Shown here in pieces: positions 52,701 through 64,000 of a stretch of DNA of 64,000 bases. The notes under the pieces were generated by a model. That model had not been told where the DNA came from. It searched no databases and was given only the letters and a program-made list of their open reading frames with translations. How positions within the stretch are numbered: the first letter of the stretch is position 1; each line of letters starts with the position of its first letter. Origin of the DNA: Odontocerum albicorne (Eukaryota; Arthropoda; Insecta; Trichoptera; Odontoceridae). A program made the translations under genes and the position numbers. Location: contig OX463855.1 in the NCBI GenBank assembly GCA_949825065.1, positions 42,112,093 through 42,176,092 on the forward strand. The letters are read 5' to 3'.

Positions 52701-55700
52701 ATTGAGACTTAAAGACGCAAAAAATTTTCGACTCACAAAACACTTTATTTTTAGTTATTTGAAGGTTTTTAATATCGCTGATCAATAATCAGTAAGTATT
52801 AATATGAAATCAAATAAAAAAAAATTGACTAAACTTGATAGTGTCTTATATATTGAGACTTAAAGACGCAAAAAATTTTCGACTCACAAAACACTTTATT
52901 TTTAGTTATTTGAGGGTTTTTAATATCGCTGATCAATAATCAGTAAGTATTAATATGAAATCAAACAAAAAAAAAAATTGACGAAACTTGATAGTTTCTT
53001 ATATATTGAGACTAATTGGCGCAAAAAAATTTCGACTCACAAAACACTGTATTTTTAGTTATTTGAGGGTTTTTAATATCGCTGATCAATAATAAGTAAG
53101 TATTAATATGAAATCAAACAAAAAAAATTTGACTTAACTTGATAGTGTCTTATATATTGAGACTTAAAGACGCAAAAAATTTTCGACTCACAAAACACTT
53201 TATTTTTAGTTATTTGAAGGTTTTTAATATCGCTGATCAATAATCAGTAAGTATTAATATGAAATCAAATAAAAAAAATTGACTAAACTTGATAGTGTCT
53301 TATATATTGAGACTTAAAGACGCAAAAAATTTTCGACTCACAAAACACTTTATTTTTAGTTATTTGAGGGTTTTTAATATCGCTGATCAATAATCAGTAA
53401 GTATTAATATGAAATCAAACAAAAAAAAATTGACGAAACTTGATAGTTTCTTATATATTGAGACTAATTGGCGCAAAAAATTTCCGACTCACAAAACACT
53501 TTATTTTTAGTTATTTGAGGGTTTTTAATATCGCTGATCAATAATCAGTAAGTATTAATATGAAATCAAACAAAAAAAAATTGACGAAACTTGAAAGTTT
53601 CCAATATATTGAGACTTAAAGACGCAAAAAAATTTCGACTCACAAAACACTTTATTTTTAGTTATTTGAGGGTTTTTAATATCGCTTATCAATAATCAGT
53701 AAGTATTAATATGAAATCAAACAAAAAAAATTGAATAAACTTGATGGTGTCTTATATATTGAGACTTAGAGACGCCAAAAATTTTCGACTCACAAAACAC
53801 TATATTTTTAGTTATTTGCGGGTTTTTAATATCGCTGATCAATAATCAGTAAGTATTAAGATGAAATCAAACAAAAAAAAATTGACTAAACTTGATAGTG
53901 TCTTATATATTGAGACTTAAAGACGCAAAAAATTTTCGACTCACAAAACAATTTATTTTTAGTTATTTGAGGGTTTTTAATATCGCTGATCAATAATCAG
54001 TAAGTATTAATATGAAATCAAACAAAAAAAAATTGACGAAACTTGATAGTTTCTTATATATTGAGACTAATTGGCGCAAAAAATTTTCGACTCACAAAAC
54101 ACTTTATTTTTAGTTATTTGAGGGTTTTTAATATCGCTGATCAATAATCAGTAAGTATTAATATGAAATCAAACAAAAAAAAAAATTGACGAAACTTGAT
54201 AGTTTCTTATATATTGAGACTAATTGGCGCAAAAAAATTTCGACTCACAAAACACTGTATTTTTAGTTATTTGAGGGTTTTTAATATCGCTGATCAATAA
54301 TAAGTAAGTATTAATATGAAATCAAACAAAAAAAATTTGACTTAACTTGATAGTGTCTTATATATTGAGACTTAAAGACGCAAAAAATTTTCGACTCACA
54401 AAACACTTTATTTTTAGTTATTTGAGGGTTTTTAATATCGCTGATCAATAATCAGTAAGTATTAATATGAAATCAAACAAAAAAAAATAGACGAAACTTG
54501 ATAGTTTCTTATATATTGAGACTAATTGGCGCAAAAAAATTTCGACTCACAAAACACTGTATTTTTAGTTATTTGAGGGTTTTTAATATCGCTGATCAAT
54601 AATCAGTAAGTATTAATATGAAATCAAACAAAAAAAATTTGACTTAACTTGATAGTGTCTTATATATTGCGACTTAAAGACGCAAAAAATTTTCGACTCA
54701 CAAAACACTTTATTTTTAGTTATTTGAAGGTTTTTAATATCGCTGATCAATAATCAGTAAGTATTAATATGAAATCAAATAAAAAAAAATTGACTAAACT
54801 TGATAGTGTCTTATATATTGAGACTTAAAGACGCAAAAAATTTTCGACTCACAAAACACTTTATTTTTAGTTATTTGAGGGTTTTTAATATCGCTGATCA
54901 ATAATCAGTAAGTATTAATATGAAATCAAACAAAAAAAAAAATTGACGAAACTTGATAGTTTCTTATATATTGAGACTAATTGGCGCAAAAAAATTTCGA
55001 CTCACAAAACACTGTATTTTTAGTTATTTGAGGGTTTTTAATATCGCTGATCAATAATAAGTAAGTATTAATATGAAATCAAACAAAAAAAATTTGACTT
55101 AACTTGATAGTGTCTTATATATTGAGACTTAAAGACGCAAAAAATTTTCGACTCACAAAACACTTTATTTTTAGTTATTTGAAGGTTTTTAATATCGCTG
55201 ATCAATAATCAGTAAGTATTAATATGAAATCAAATAAAAAAAATTGACTAAACTTGATAGTGTCTTATATATTGAGACTTAAAGACGCAAAAAATTTTCG
55301 ACTCACAAAACACTTTATTTTTAGTTATTTGAGGGTTTTTAATATCGCTGATCAATAATCAGTAAGTATTAATATGAAATCAAACAAAAAAAAATTGACG
55401 AAACTTGATAGTTTCTTATATATTGAGACTAATTGGCGCAAAAAATTTCCGACTCACAAAACACTTTATTTTTAGTTATTTGAGGGTTTTTAATATCGCT
55501 GATCAATAATCAGTAAGTATTAATATGAAATCAAACAAAAAAAAATTGACGAAACTTGAAAGTTTCCAATATATTGAGACTTAAAGACGCAAAAAAATTT
55601 CGACTCACAAAACACTTTATTTTTAGTTATTTGAGGGTTTTTAATATCGCTTATCAATAATCAGTTAGTATTAATATGAAATCAAACAAAAAAAATTGAA

Positions 55701-58700
55701 TAAACTTGATGGTGTCTTATATATTGAGACTTAGAGACGCCAAAAATTTTTGACTCACAAAACACTATATTTTTAGTTATTTGCGGGTTTTTAATATCGC
55801 TGATCAATAATCAGTAAGTATTAAGATGAAATCAAACAAAAAAAATTGACTAAACTTGATAGTGTCTTATATATTGAGACTTAAAGACGCAAAAAATTTT
55901 CGACTCACAAAACAATTTATTTTTAGTTATTTGAGGGTTTTTAATATCGCTGATCAATAATCAGTAAGTATTAATATGAAATCAAACAAAAAAAAATTGA
56001 CGAAACTTGATAGTTTCTTATATATTGAGACTAATTGGCGCAAAAAATTTTCGACTCACAAAACACTTTATTTTTAGTTATTTGAGGGTTTTTAATATCG
56101 CTGATCAATAATCAGTAAGTATTAATATGAAATCAAACAAAAAAAATTTGACTTAACTTGATAGTGTCTTATATATTGAGACTTAAAGACGCAAAAAATT
56201 TTCGACTCACAAAACACTTTATTTTTAGTTATTTGAGGGTTTATAATATCGCTGATCAATAATCAGTAAGTATTAATATGAAATCAAACAACAAAAAATT
56301 GACGAAACTTGATAGTTGTTTATATTGAGACGAAAATTTGCAAAAAATTTTCGACTCACAAAACACTTTATTTTTAGTTATTTGAGGGTTTTTAATATCG
56401 CTGATCAATAATCAGTAAGTATTAATATGATATCAAACAAAAAAAATTAGACTAAACTTGATAGTGTCTTATATATTGAGACTTAAAGACGCCAAAAATT
56501 TTCGACTCACAAAACATTTTATTTTTAGTTATTTGAGGGTTTTTAATATCGCTGATCAATAATCAGTAAGTATTAATATGAAATCAAACAAAAAAAAATT
56601 GACGAAACTTGATATTTTCTTATATATTGAGACTAATTGGCGCAAAAAATTTTCGTTTCACAAAACACTTTATTTTTAGTTATTTGAGGGTTTTTAATAT
56701 CGCTGATCAATAAGCAGTAAGTATTAATATGAAATCAAACAAAAAAAAATTGACTAAACTTGATAGTGTCTTATATATTGAGACTTAAAGACGCCAAAAA
56801 TTTTCGACTCACAAAACACTTTATTTTTAGTTATTTGAGGGTTTTTAATATCGCTGATCAATAATCAGTAAGTATTAATATGAAATCAAACAAAAAAAAT
56901 TTGACTTAACTTGATAGTGTCTTATATATTGAGACTTAAAGACGCAAAAAATTTTCGACTCACAAAACACTTTATTTTTAGTTATTTGAGGGTTTTTAAT
57001 ATCGCTGATCAATAATCAGTAAGTATTAATATGAAATCAAACAAAAAAAAATTGACGAAACTTGATAGTTTCTTATATATTGAGACTAATTGGCGCAAAA
57101 AAATTTCGACTCACAAAACACTGTATTTTTAGTTATTTGAGGGTTTTTAATATCGCTGATCAATAATCAGTAAGTATTAATATGAAATCAAACAAAAAAA
57201 ATTTGACTTAACTTGATAGTGTCTTATATATTGAGACTTAAAGACGCAAAAAATTTTCGACTCACAAAACACTTTATTTTTAGTTATTTGAAGGTTTTTA
57301 ATATCGCTGATCAATAATCAGTAAGTATTAATATGAAATCAAATAAAAAAAAATTGACTAAACTTGATAGTGTCTTATATATTGAGACTTAAAGACGCAA
57401 AAAATTTTCGACTCACAAAACACTTTATTTTTAGTTATTTGAGGGTTTTTAATATCGCTGATCAATAATCAGTAAGTATTAATATGAAATCAAACAAAAA
57501 AAAAAATTGACGAAACTTGATAGTTTCTTATATATTGAGACTAATTGGCGCAAAAAAATTTCGACTCACAAAACACTGTATTTTTAGTTATTTGAGGGTT
57601 TTTAATATCGCTGATCAATAATAAGTAAGTATTAATATGAAATCAAACAAAAAAAATTTGACTTAACTTGATAGTGTCTTATATATTGAGACTTAAAGAC
57701 GCAAAAAATTTTCGACTCATAAAACACTTTATTTTTAGTTATTTGAAGGTTTTTAATATCGCTGATCAATAATCAGTAAGTATTAATATGAAATCAAATA
57801 AAAAAAATTGACTAAACTTGATAGTGTCTTATATATTGAGACTTAAAGACGCAAAAAATTTTCGACTCACAAAACACTTTATTTTTAGTTATTTGAGGGT
57901 TTTTAATATCGCTGATCAATAATCAGTAAGTATTAATATGAAATCAAACAAAAAAAAATTGACGAAACTTGATAGTTTCTTATATATTGAGACTAATTGG
58001 CGCAAAAAATTTCCGACTCACAAAACACTTTATTTTTAGTTATTTGAGGGTTTTTAATATCGCTGATCAATAATCAGTAAGTATTAATATGAAATCAAAC
58101 AAAAAAAAATTGACTAAACTTGATGGTGTCTTATATATTGAGACTTAGAGACGCCAAAAATTTTCGACTCACAAAACACTATATTTTTAGTTATTTGCGG
58201 GTTTTTAATATCGCTGATCAATAATCAGTAAGTATTAATATGAAATCAAACAAAAAAAAATTGACGAAACTTGATAGTTTCTTATATATTGAGACTAATT
58301 GGCGCAAAAAATTTTCGTTTCACAAAACACTTTATTTTTAGTTATTTGAGGGTTTTAAATATCGCTGATCAATAATCAGTAAGTATTAATATGAAATCAA
58401 ACAAAAAAAAATTGACTAAACTTGATAGTGTCTTATATATTGAGACTTAAAGACGCAAAAAATTTTCGACTCACAAAACACTTTATTTTTAGTTATTTGA
58501 GGGTTTTTAATATCGCTGATCAATAATCAGTAAGTATTAATATGAAATCAAACAAAAAAAATTTGACTTAACTTGATAGTGTCTTATATATTGAGACTTA
58601 AAGACGCAAAAAATTTTCGACTCACAAAACACTTTATTTTTAGTTATTTGAGGGTTTTTAATATCGCTGATCAATAATCAGTAAGTATTAATATGAAATC

Positions 58701-59123
58701 AAACAAAAAAAAATTGACTAAACTTGATAGTGTCTTATATATTGAGACTTAAAGACGCAAAAAATTTTCGACACACAAAACATTTTATTTTTAGTTATTT
58801 GAGGGTTTTTAATATCGCTGATCAATAATCAGTAAGTATTAATATGAAATCAAACAAAAAAAAATTGACGAAACTTGATAGTTTCTTATATATTGAGACT
58901 TAAAGACGCAAAAAATTTTCGACTCACAAAACACTGTATTTTTTGTTATTTGAGGGTTTTTAATATCGCTGATCAATAATCAGTAAGTATTAATATGAAA
59001 TCAAACAAAAAAAAAATTGACTAAACTTGATTGTGTCTTATATATTGAGACTTAAAGACGCAAAAAATTTTCGACTCACAAAACACTTTATTTTTAGTTA
59101 TTTGAGGGTTTTTAATATCGCTG

Positions 59124-61200
59124 ATCAATAATCAGTAAGTATTAATATGAAATCAAACAAAAAAAAATTGACGAAACTTGATAGTTTCTTATATATTGAG
59201 ACTAATTGGCGCAAAAAAATTTCGACTCACAAAACACTGTATTTTTAGTTATTTGAGGGTTTTTAATATCGCTGATCAATAATCAGTAAGTATTAATATG
59301 AAATCAAACAAAAAAAAATTGACTTAACTTGATAGTGTCTTATATATTGAGACTTAAAGACGCAAAAAATTTTCGACTCACAAAACACTTTATTTTTAGT
59401 TATTTGAAGGTTTTTAATATCGCTGATCAATAATCAGTAAGTATTAATATGAAATCAAATAAAAAAAAATTGACTAAACTTGATAGTGTCTTATATATTG
59501 AGACTTAAAGACGCAAAAAATTTTCGACTCACAAAACACTTTATTTTTAGTTATTTGAGGGTTTTTAATATCGCTGATCAATAATCAGTAAGTATTAATA
59601 TGAAATCAAACAAAAACAAAAATTGACGAAACTTGATAGTTTCTTATATATTGAGACTAATTGGCGCAAAAAAATTTTGACTCACAAAACACTGTATTTT
59701 TAGTTATTTGAGGGTTTTTAATATCGCTGATCAATAATAAGTAAGTATTAATATGAAATCAAACAAAAAAAATTTGACTTAACTTGATAGTGTCTTATAT
59801 ATTGAGACTTAAAGACGCAAAGAATTTTCGACTCACAAAACACTTTATTTTTAGTTATTTGAAGGTTTTTAATATCGCTGATCAATAATCAGTAAGTATT
59901 AATATGAAATCAAATAAAAAAAATTGACTAAACTTGATAGTGTCTTATATATTGAGACTTAAAGACGCAAAAAATTTTCGACTCACAAAACACTTTATTT
60001 TTAGTTATTTGAGGGTTTTTAATATCGCTGATCAATAATCAGTAAGTATTAATATGAAATCAAACAAAAAAAAATTGACGAAACTTGATAGTTTCTTATA
60101 TATTGAGACTAATTGGCGCAAAAAATTTTCGACTCAAAAAACACTTTATTTTTAGTTATTTGAGGGTTTTTAATATCGCTGATCAATAATCAGTAAGTAT
60201 TAATATGAAATCAAACAAAAAAAAATTACAAAACTTGATAGTGTCTTATATATTGAGACTTAAAGACGCAAAAAATTTTCGACTCACAAAACACTTTATT
60301 TTTAGGTATTTGAGGGTTTTTAATATCGCTGATCAATAATCAGTAAGTATTAATATGAAATCAAACAAAAAAAAATTGACAAAACTTGATAGTTTCTTAT
60401 ATATTGAGACTAATTGGCGCAAAACATTTTCGACTCACAAAACACTTGATTTTTAGTTATTTGAGGGTTTTTAATATCGCTGATCAATAATCAGTAAGTA
60501 TTAATATGAAATCAATCAAAAAAAATTGACGAAACTTGATAGTTTCTTATATATTGAGACTAATTGGCGCAAAAAATTTTCGACTCACAAAACACTTTAT
60601 TTTTAGTTATTTGAGGGTTTTTAATATCGCTGATCAATAATCAGTAAGTATTAATATGAAATCAAACAAAAAAAAATTGACGAAACTTGATAGTTTCTTA
60701 TATATTGAGACTAATTGGCGCAAAAAATTTTAGACTCACAAAACACTTTATTTTTAGTTATTTGAGGGTTTTTAATATCGCTGATCAATAATCAGTAAGT
60801 ATAAATATGAAATCAAACAAAAAAAAATTGACAAAACTTGATAGTTTCTTATATATTGAGACTAATTGGCGCAAAACATTTTCGACTCACAAAACACTTT
60901 ATTTTTAGTTATTTGAGGGTTTTTAATATCGCTGATCAATAATCAGTAAGTATTAATATGAAATCAAACAAAAAAAATTGACGAAACTTGATAGTTTCTT
61001 ATATATTGAGACTAATTGGCGCAAAAAATTTTCGACTCACAAAACACTTTATTTTTAGTTATTTGAGGGTTTTTAATATCGCTGATCAATAATCAGTAAG
61101 TATTAATATGAAATCAAACAAAAAAAAATTTACAAAACTTGATAGTGTCTTATATATTGAGACTTAAATACGCAAAAAATTTTAGACTCACAAAACACTT
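59124..61200 (+). repeat. Segments copied from (or to) the 18.7-22.1 kb region
   Basis: About 59124-60129 is colinear with 18700-19705 at an offset of 40424 bp. It shares the rare CAAAAACAAAAATTGACG (59611, 19187) and GCAAAGAATTTTCG. About 60290-61200 is colinear with about 21224-22135 at an offset of 39066 bp, sharing AGGTATTTGAGGG, the unusual GAAATCAATCAAAAA (60508, 21442) and TTAAATACGC. The change of offset, 1358 bp, equals nine monomers present near 20 kb and missing here. Confidence 0.82.
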
Positions 61201-62573
61201 TATTTTTAGTTATTTGAGGGTTTTTAATATCGCTGATCAATAATCAGTAAGTATTAATATGAAATCAAACAAAAAAAAATTGACGAAACTTGAAAGTTTC
61301 CAATATATTGAGACTTAAAGACGCAAAAAAATTTCGACTCACAAAACACTTTATTTTTAGTTATTTGAGGGTTTTTAATATCGCTTATCAATAATCAGTA
61401 AGTATTTATATGAAATCAAACAAAAAAAATTGAATAAACTTGATGGTGTCTTATATATTGAGACTTAGAGACGCCAAAAATTTTCGACTCACAAAACACT
61501 ATATTTTTAGTTATTTGCGGGTTTTTAATATCGCTGATCAATAATCAGTAAGTATTAAGATGAAATCAAACAAAAAAAATTGACTAAACTTGATAGTGTC
61601 TTATATATTGAGACTTAAAGACGCAAAAAATTTTCGACTCACAAAACAATTTATTTTTAGTTATTTGAGGGTTTTTAATATCGCTGATCAATAATCAGTA
61701 AGTATTAATATGAAATCAAACAAAAAAAATTTGACTTAACTTGATAGTGTCTTATATATTGAGACTTAAAGACGCAAAAAATTTTCGACTCACAAAACAC
61801 TTTATTTTTAGTTATTTGAGGGTTTATAATATCGCTGATCAATAATCAGTAAGTATTAATATGAAATCAAACAACAAAAAATTGACGAAACTTGATAGTT
61901 GTTTATATTGAGACGAAAATTTGCAAAAAATTTTCGACTCACAAAACACTTTATTTTTAGTTATTTGAGGGTTTTTAATATCGCTGATCAATAATCAGTA
62001 AGTATTAATATGATATCAAACAAAAAAAATTAGACTAAACTTGATAGTGTCTTATATATTGAGACTTAAAGACGCCAAAAATTTTCGACTCACAAAACAT
62101 TTTATTTTTAGTTATTTGAGGGTTTTTAATATCGCTGATCAATAATCAGTAAGTATTAATATGAAATCAAACAAAAAAAAAAATTGACGAAACTTGATAG
62201 TTTCTTATATATTGAGACTAATTGGCGCAAAAAAATTTCGACTCACAAAACACTGTATTTTTAGTTATTTGAGGGTTTTTAATATCGCTGATCAATAATA
62301 AGTAAGTATTAATATGAAATCAAACAAAAAAAATTTGACTTAACTTGATAGTGTCTTATATATTGAGACTTAAAGACGCAAAGAATTTTCGACTCACAAA
62401 ACACTTTATTTTTAGTTATTTGAAGGTTTTTAATATCGCTGATCAATAATCAGTAAGTATTAATATGAAATCAAACAAAAAAAAATTGACGAAACTTGAT
62501 AGTTTCTTATATATTGAGACTAATTGGCGCAAAAAATTTTAGACTCACAAAACACTTTATTTTTAGTTATTTG

Positions 62574-64000
62574 AGGGTTTTTAATATCGCTGATCAATAA
62601 TCAGTAAGTATAAATATGAAATCAAACAAAAAAAAATTGACAAAACTTGATAGTTTCTTATATATTGAGACTAATTGGCGCAAAACATTTTCGACTCACA
62701 AAACACTTTATTTTTAGTTATTTGAGGGTTTTTAATATCGCTGATCAATAATCAGTAAGTATTAATATGAAATCAAACAAAAAAAATTGACGAAACTTGA
62801 TAGTTTCTTATATATTGAGACTAATTGGCGCAAAAAATTTTCGACTCACAAAACACTTTATTTTTAGTTATTTGAGGGTTTTTAATATCGCTGATCAATA
62901 ATCAGTAAGTATTAATATGAAATCAAACAAAAAAAATTTTTCAAAACTTGATAGTGTCTTATATATTGAGACTTAAATACGCAAAAAATTTTAGACTCAC
63001 AAAACACTTTATTTTTAGTTATTTGAGGGTTTTTAATATCGCTGATCAATAATCAGTAAGTATTAATATGAAATCAAACAAAAAAAAATTGACGAAACTT
63101 GAAAGTTTCCAATATATTGAGACTTAAAGACGCAAAAAAATTTCGACTCACAAAACACTTTATTTTTAGTTATTTGAGGGTTTTTAATATCGCTTATCAA
63201 TAATCAGTAAGTATTAATATGAAATCAAACAAAAAAAATTGAATAAACTTGATGGTGTCTTATATATTGAGACTTAGAGACGCCAAAAATTTTCGACTCA
63301 CAAAACACTATATTTTTAGTTATTTGCGGGTTTTTAATATCGCTGATCAATAATCAGTAAGTATAAATATGAAATCAAACAAAAAAAAATTGACAAAACT
63401 TGATAGTTTCTTATATATTGAGACTAATTGGCGCAAAACATTTTCGACTCACAAAACACTTTATTTTTAGTTATTTGAGGGTTTTTAATATCGCTGATCA
63501 ATAATCAGTAAGTATTAATATGAAATCAAACAAAAAAAATTGACGAAACTTGATAGTTTCTTATATATTGAGACTAATTGGCGCAAAAAATTTTCGACTC
63601 ACAAAACACTTTATTTTTAGTTATTTGAGGGTTTTTAATATCGCTGATCAATAATCAGTAAGTATTAATATGAAATCAAACAAAAAAAATTTTTCAAAAC
63701 TTGATAGTGTCTTATATATTGAGACTTAAATACGCAAAAAATTTTAGACTCACAAAACACTTTATTTTTAGTTATTTGAGGGTTTTTAATATCGCTGATC
63801 AATAATCAGTAAGTATTAATATGAAATCAAACAAAAAAAAATTGACGAAACTTGAAAGTTTCCAATATATTGAGACTTAAAGACGCAAAAAAATTTCGAC
63901 TCACAAAACACTTTATTTTTAGTTATTTGAGGGTTTTTAATATCGCTTATCAATAATCAGTAAGTATTAATATGAAATCAAACAAAAAAAATTGAATAAA
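62574..64000 (+). repeat. 753-bp (5-mer) tandem higher-order repeat at the right edge
   Basis: Two copies (62574-63326 and 63327 to the window end) at a constant offset of 753 bp, five monomers. Anchors are GTATAAATATGAAATC at 62608 and 63361, the unique AAATTTTTCAAAACTTG with TCAAAAC at 62941 and 63694, and GAATAAA at 63241 and 63994. An older version of the same five-monomer string lies 1809 bp (12 monomers) upstream, from about 60.75 kb, but with TTTACAAAAC instead of TTTTTCAAAAC. The array continues past the window. Confidence 0.88.

Larger units (their letters stand above)
42169..64000 (+). repeat. Satellite array, right part (~151-bp monomer, ~145 copies)
   Basis: The same satellite, same orientation and same monomer classes as the left part. 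It resumes in the middle of the monomer that the mariner interrupts: the phase continues exactly if the transposon and one TA are removed. The array runs off the end of the window. There are no genes and no other mobile elements. Blocks with recognisable higher-order order are at 42.2-45.9, 45.9-49.8, 59.1-61.2 and 62.6-64.0 kb. The stretch from about 50 to 59 kb has mixed class A-E monomers; the ATATTTTTAGTTATTTGCGGG variant in it recurs near 52442 and 53803, nine monomers (1361 bp) apart. Confidence 0.99.

Noticed and set aside
42169..64000. A second mariner, a MITE or a solo TIR within the satellite.
   Set aside because: The TIR words TTAGGTCC and GGACCTAA were noticed only at the two ends of the one element. 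Shorter overlaps are satellite sequence.
1..64000. Short open frames within monomers beginning at ATGAAATCAAAC.
   Set aside because: They end within a few codons to a few dozen codons, vary with A-tract length and show no coding constraint.
1..64000. The entire HOR structure as an assembly artefact.
   Set aside because: Not dismissed entirely, but copies carry private single-base differences (for example GAGAG near 38979) and HOR lengths differ by whole monomers. Both favour real DNA over simple duplication of contig sequence.

Overview
The window is one uninterrupted array of AT-rich satellite DNA. It is broken only once, by a single complete mariner (Tc1/mariner superfamily) transposon at 40880-42166. 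The satellite monomer is about 151 bp and about 25% G+C, counted on the copy at 303-453. Roughly 415 head-to-tail copies fill 1-40877 and 42169-64000, all in the same orientation. No host gene, rRNA, tRNA or other protein-coding region is visible. This is constitutive heterochromatin of an animal genome. An insect or other arthropod is the most likely host, given the intact mariner with an insect-type start context and a long ~150-bp AT-rich satellite, but the sequence alone does not name the species. A centromeric or pericentromeric position is plausible but not shown.

Monomers fall into recurring classes that differ mainly in a ~60-bp variable segment, from the A-tract to the GCGCAAA/GACGCAAA region. 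The other ~90 bp is almost invariant. Class A reads GACGAAACTTGATAGTTTC...GACTAATTGGCGC. Class B reads GACTAAACTTGATAGTGTC...GACTTAAAGACGC. Class C has TTTACAAAAC or ATTACAAAAC, class D has GAATAAACTTGATGGTG, class E has GAAACTTGAAAGTTTCC, and class F has AACAAATAATTGAC with AAATACGTC. A shortened class has TTATACATGACGCC.

The classes are arranged in higher-order repeats (HORs) of several lengths, recognised by constant offsets between diagnostic variants. In order these are: an offset of 2386 bp (16 monomers) in the first 4.4 kb; a 604-bp 4-mer at 9.4-10.5 kb; a 1.45-kb block repeated 4528 bp apart (17.3 and 21.8 kb); a 441-bp 3-mer near 25 kb; a 2706-bp (18-mer) HOR at 26-31.5 kb; a 2856-bp (19-mer) HOR at 30.8-45.9 kb; a larger ~10.1-kb duplication enclosing it; a 1510-bp 10-mer duplication at 46.7-49.8 kb; and a 753-bp 5-mer running off the right end. 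Segments near 19-22 kb recur about 40 kb away at 59-61 kb.

The mariner lies in one copy of the 2856-bp HOR, inside the TATATA of a class F monomer. It has perfect 31-bp terminal inverted repeats, a TA target-site duplication and an uninterrupted 339-residue transposase with a complete DD34D triad. The same site is unoccupied in the sister HOR copies, so the insertion most simply postdates the HOR amplification. There are thus two layers: a satellite evolving by repeated unequal exchange at several length scales, and a young, possibly active DNA transposon that marks one copy.
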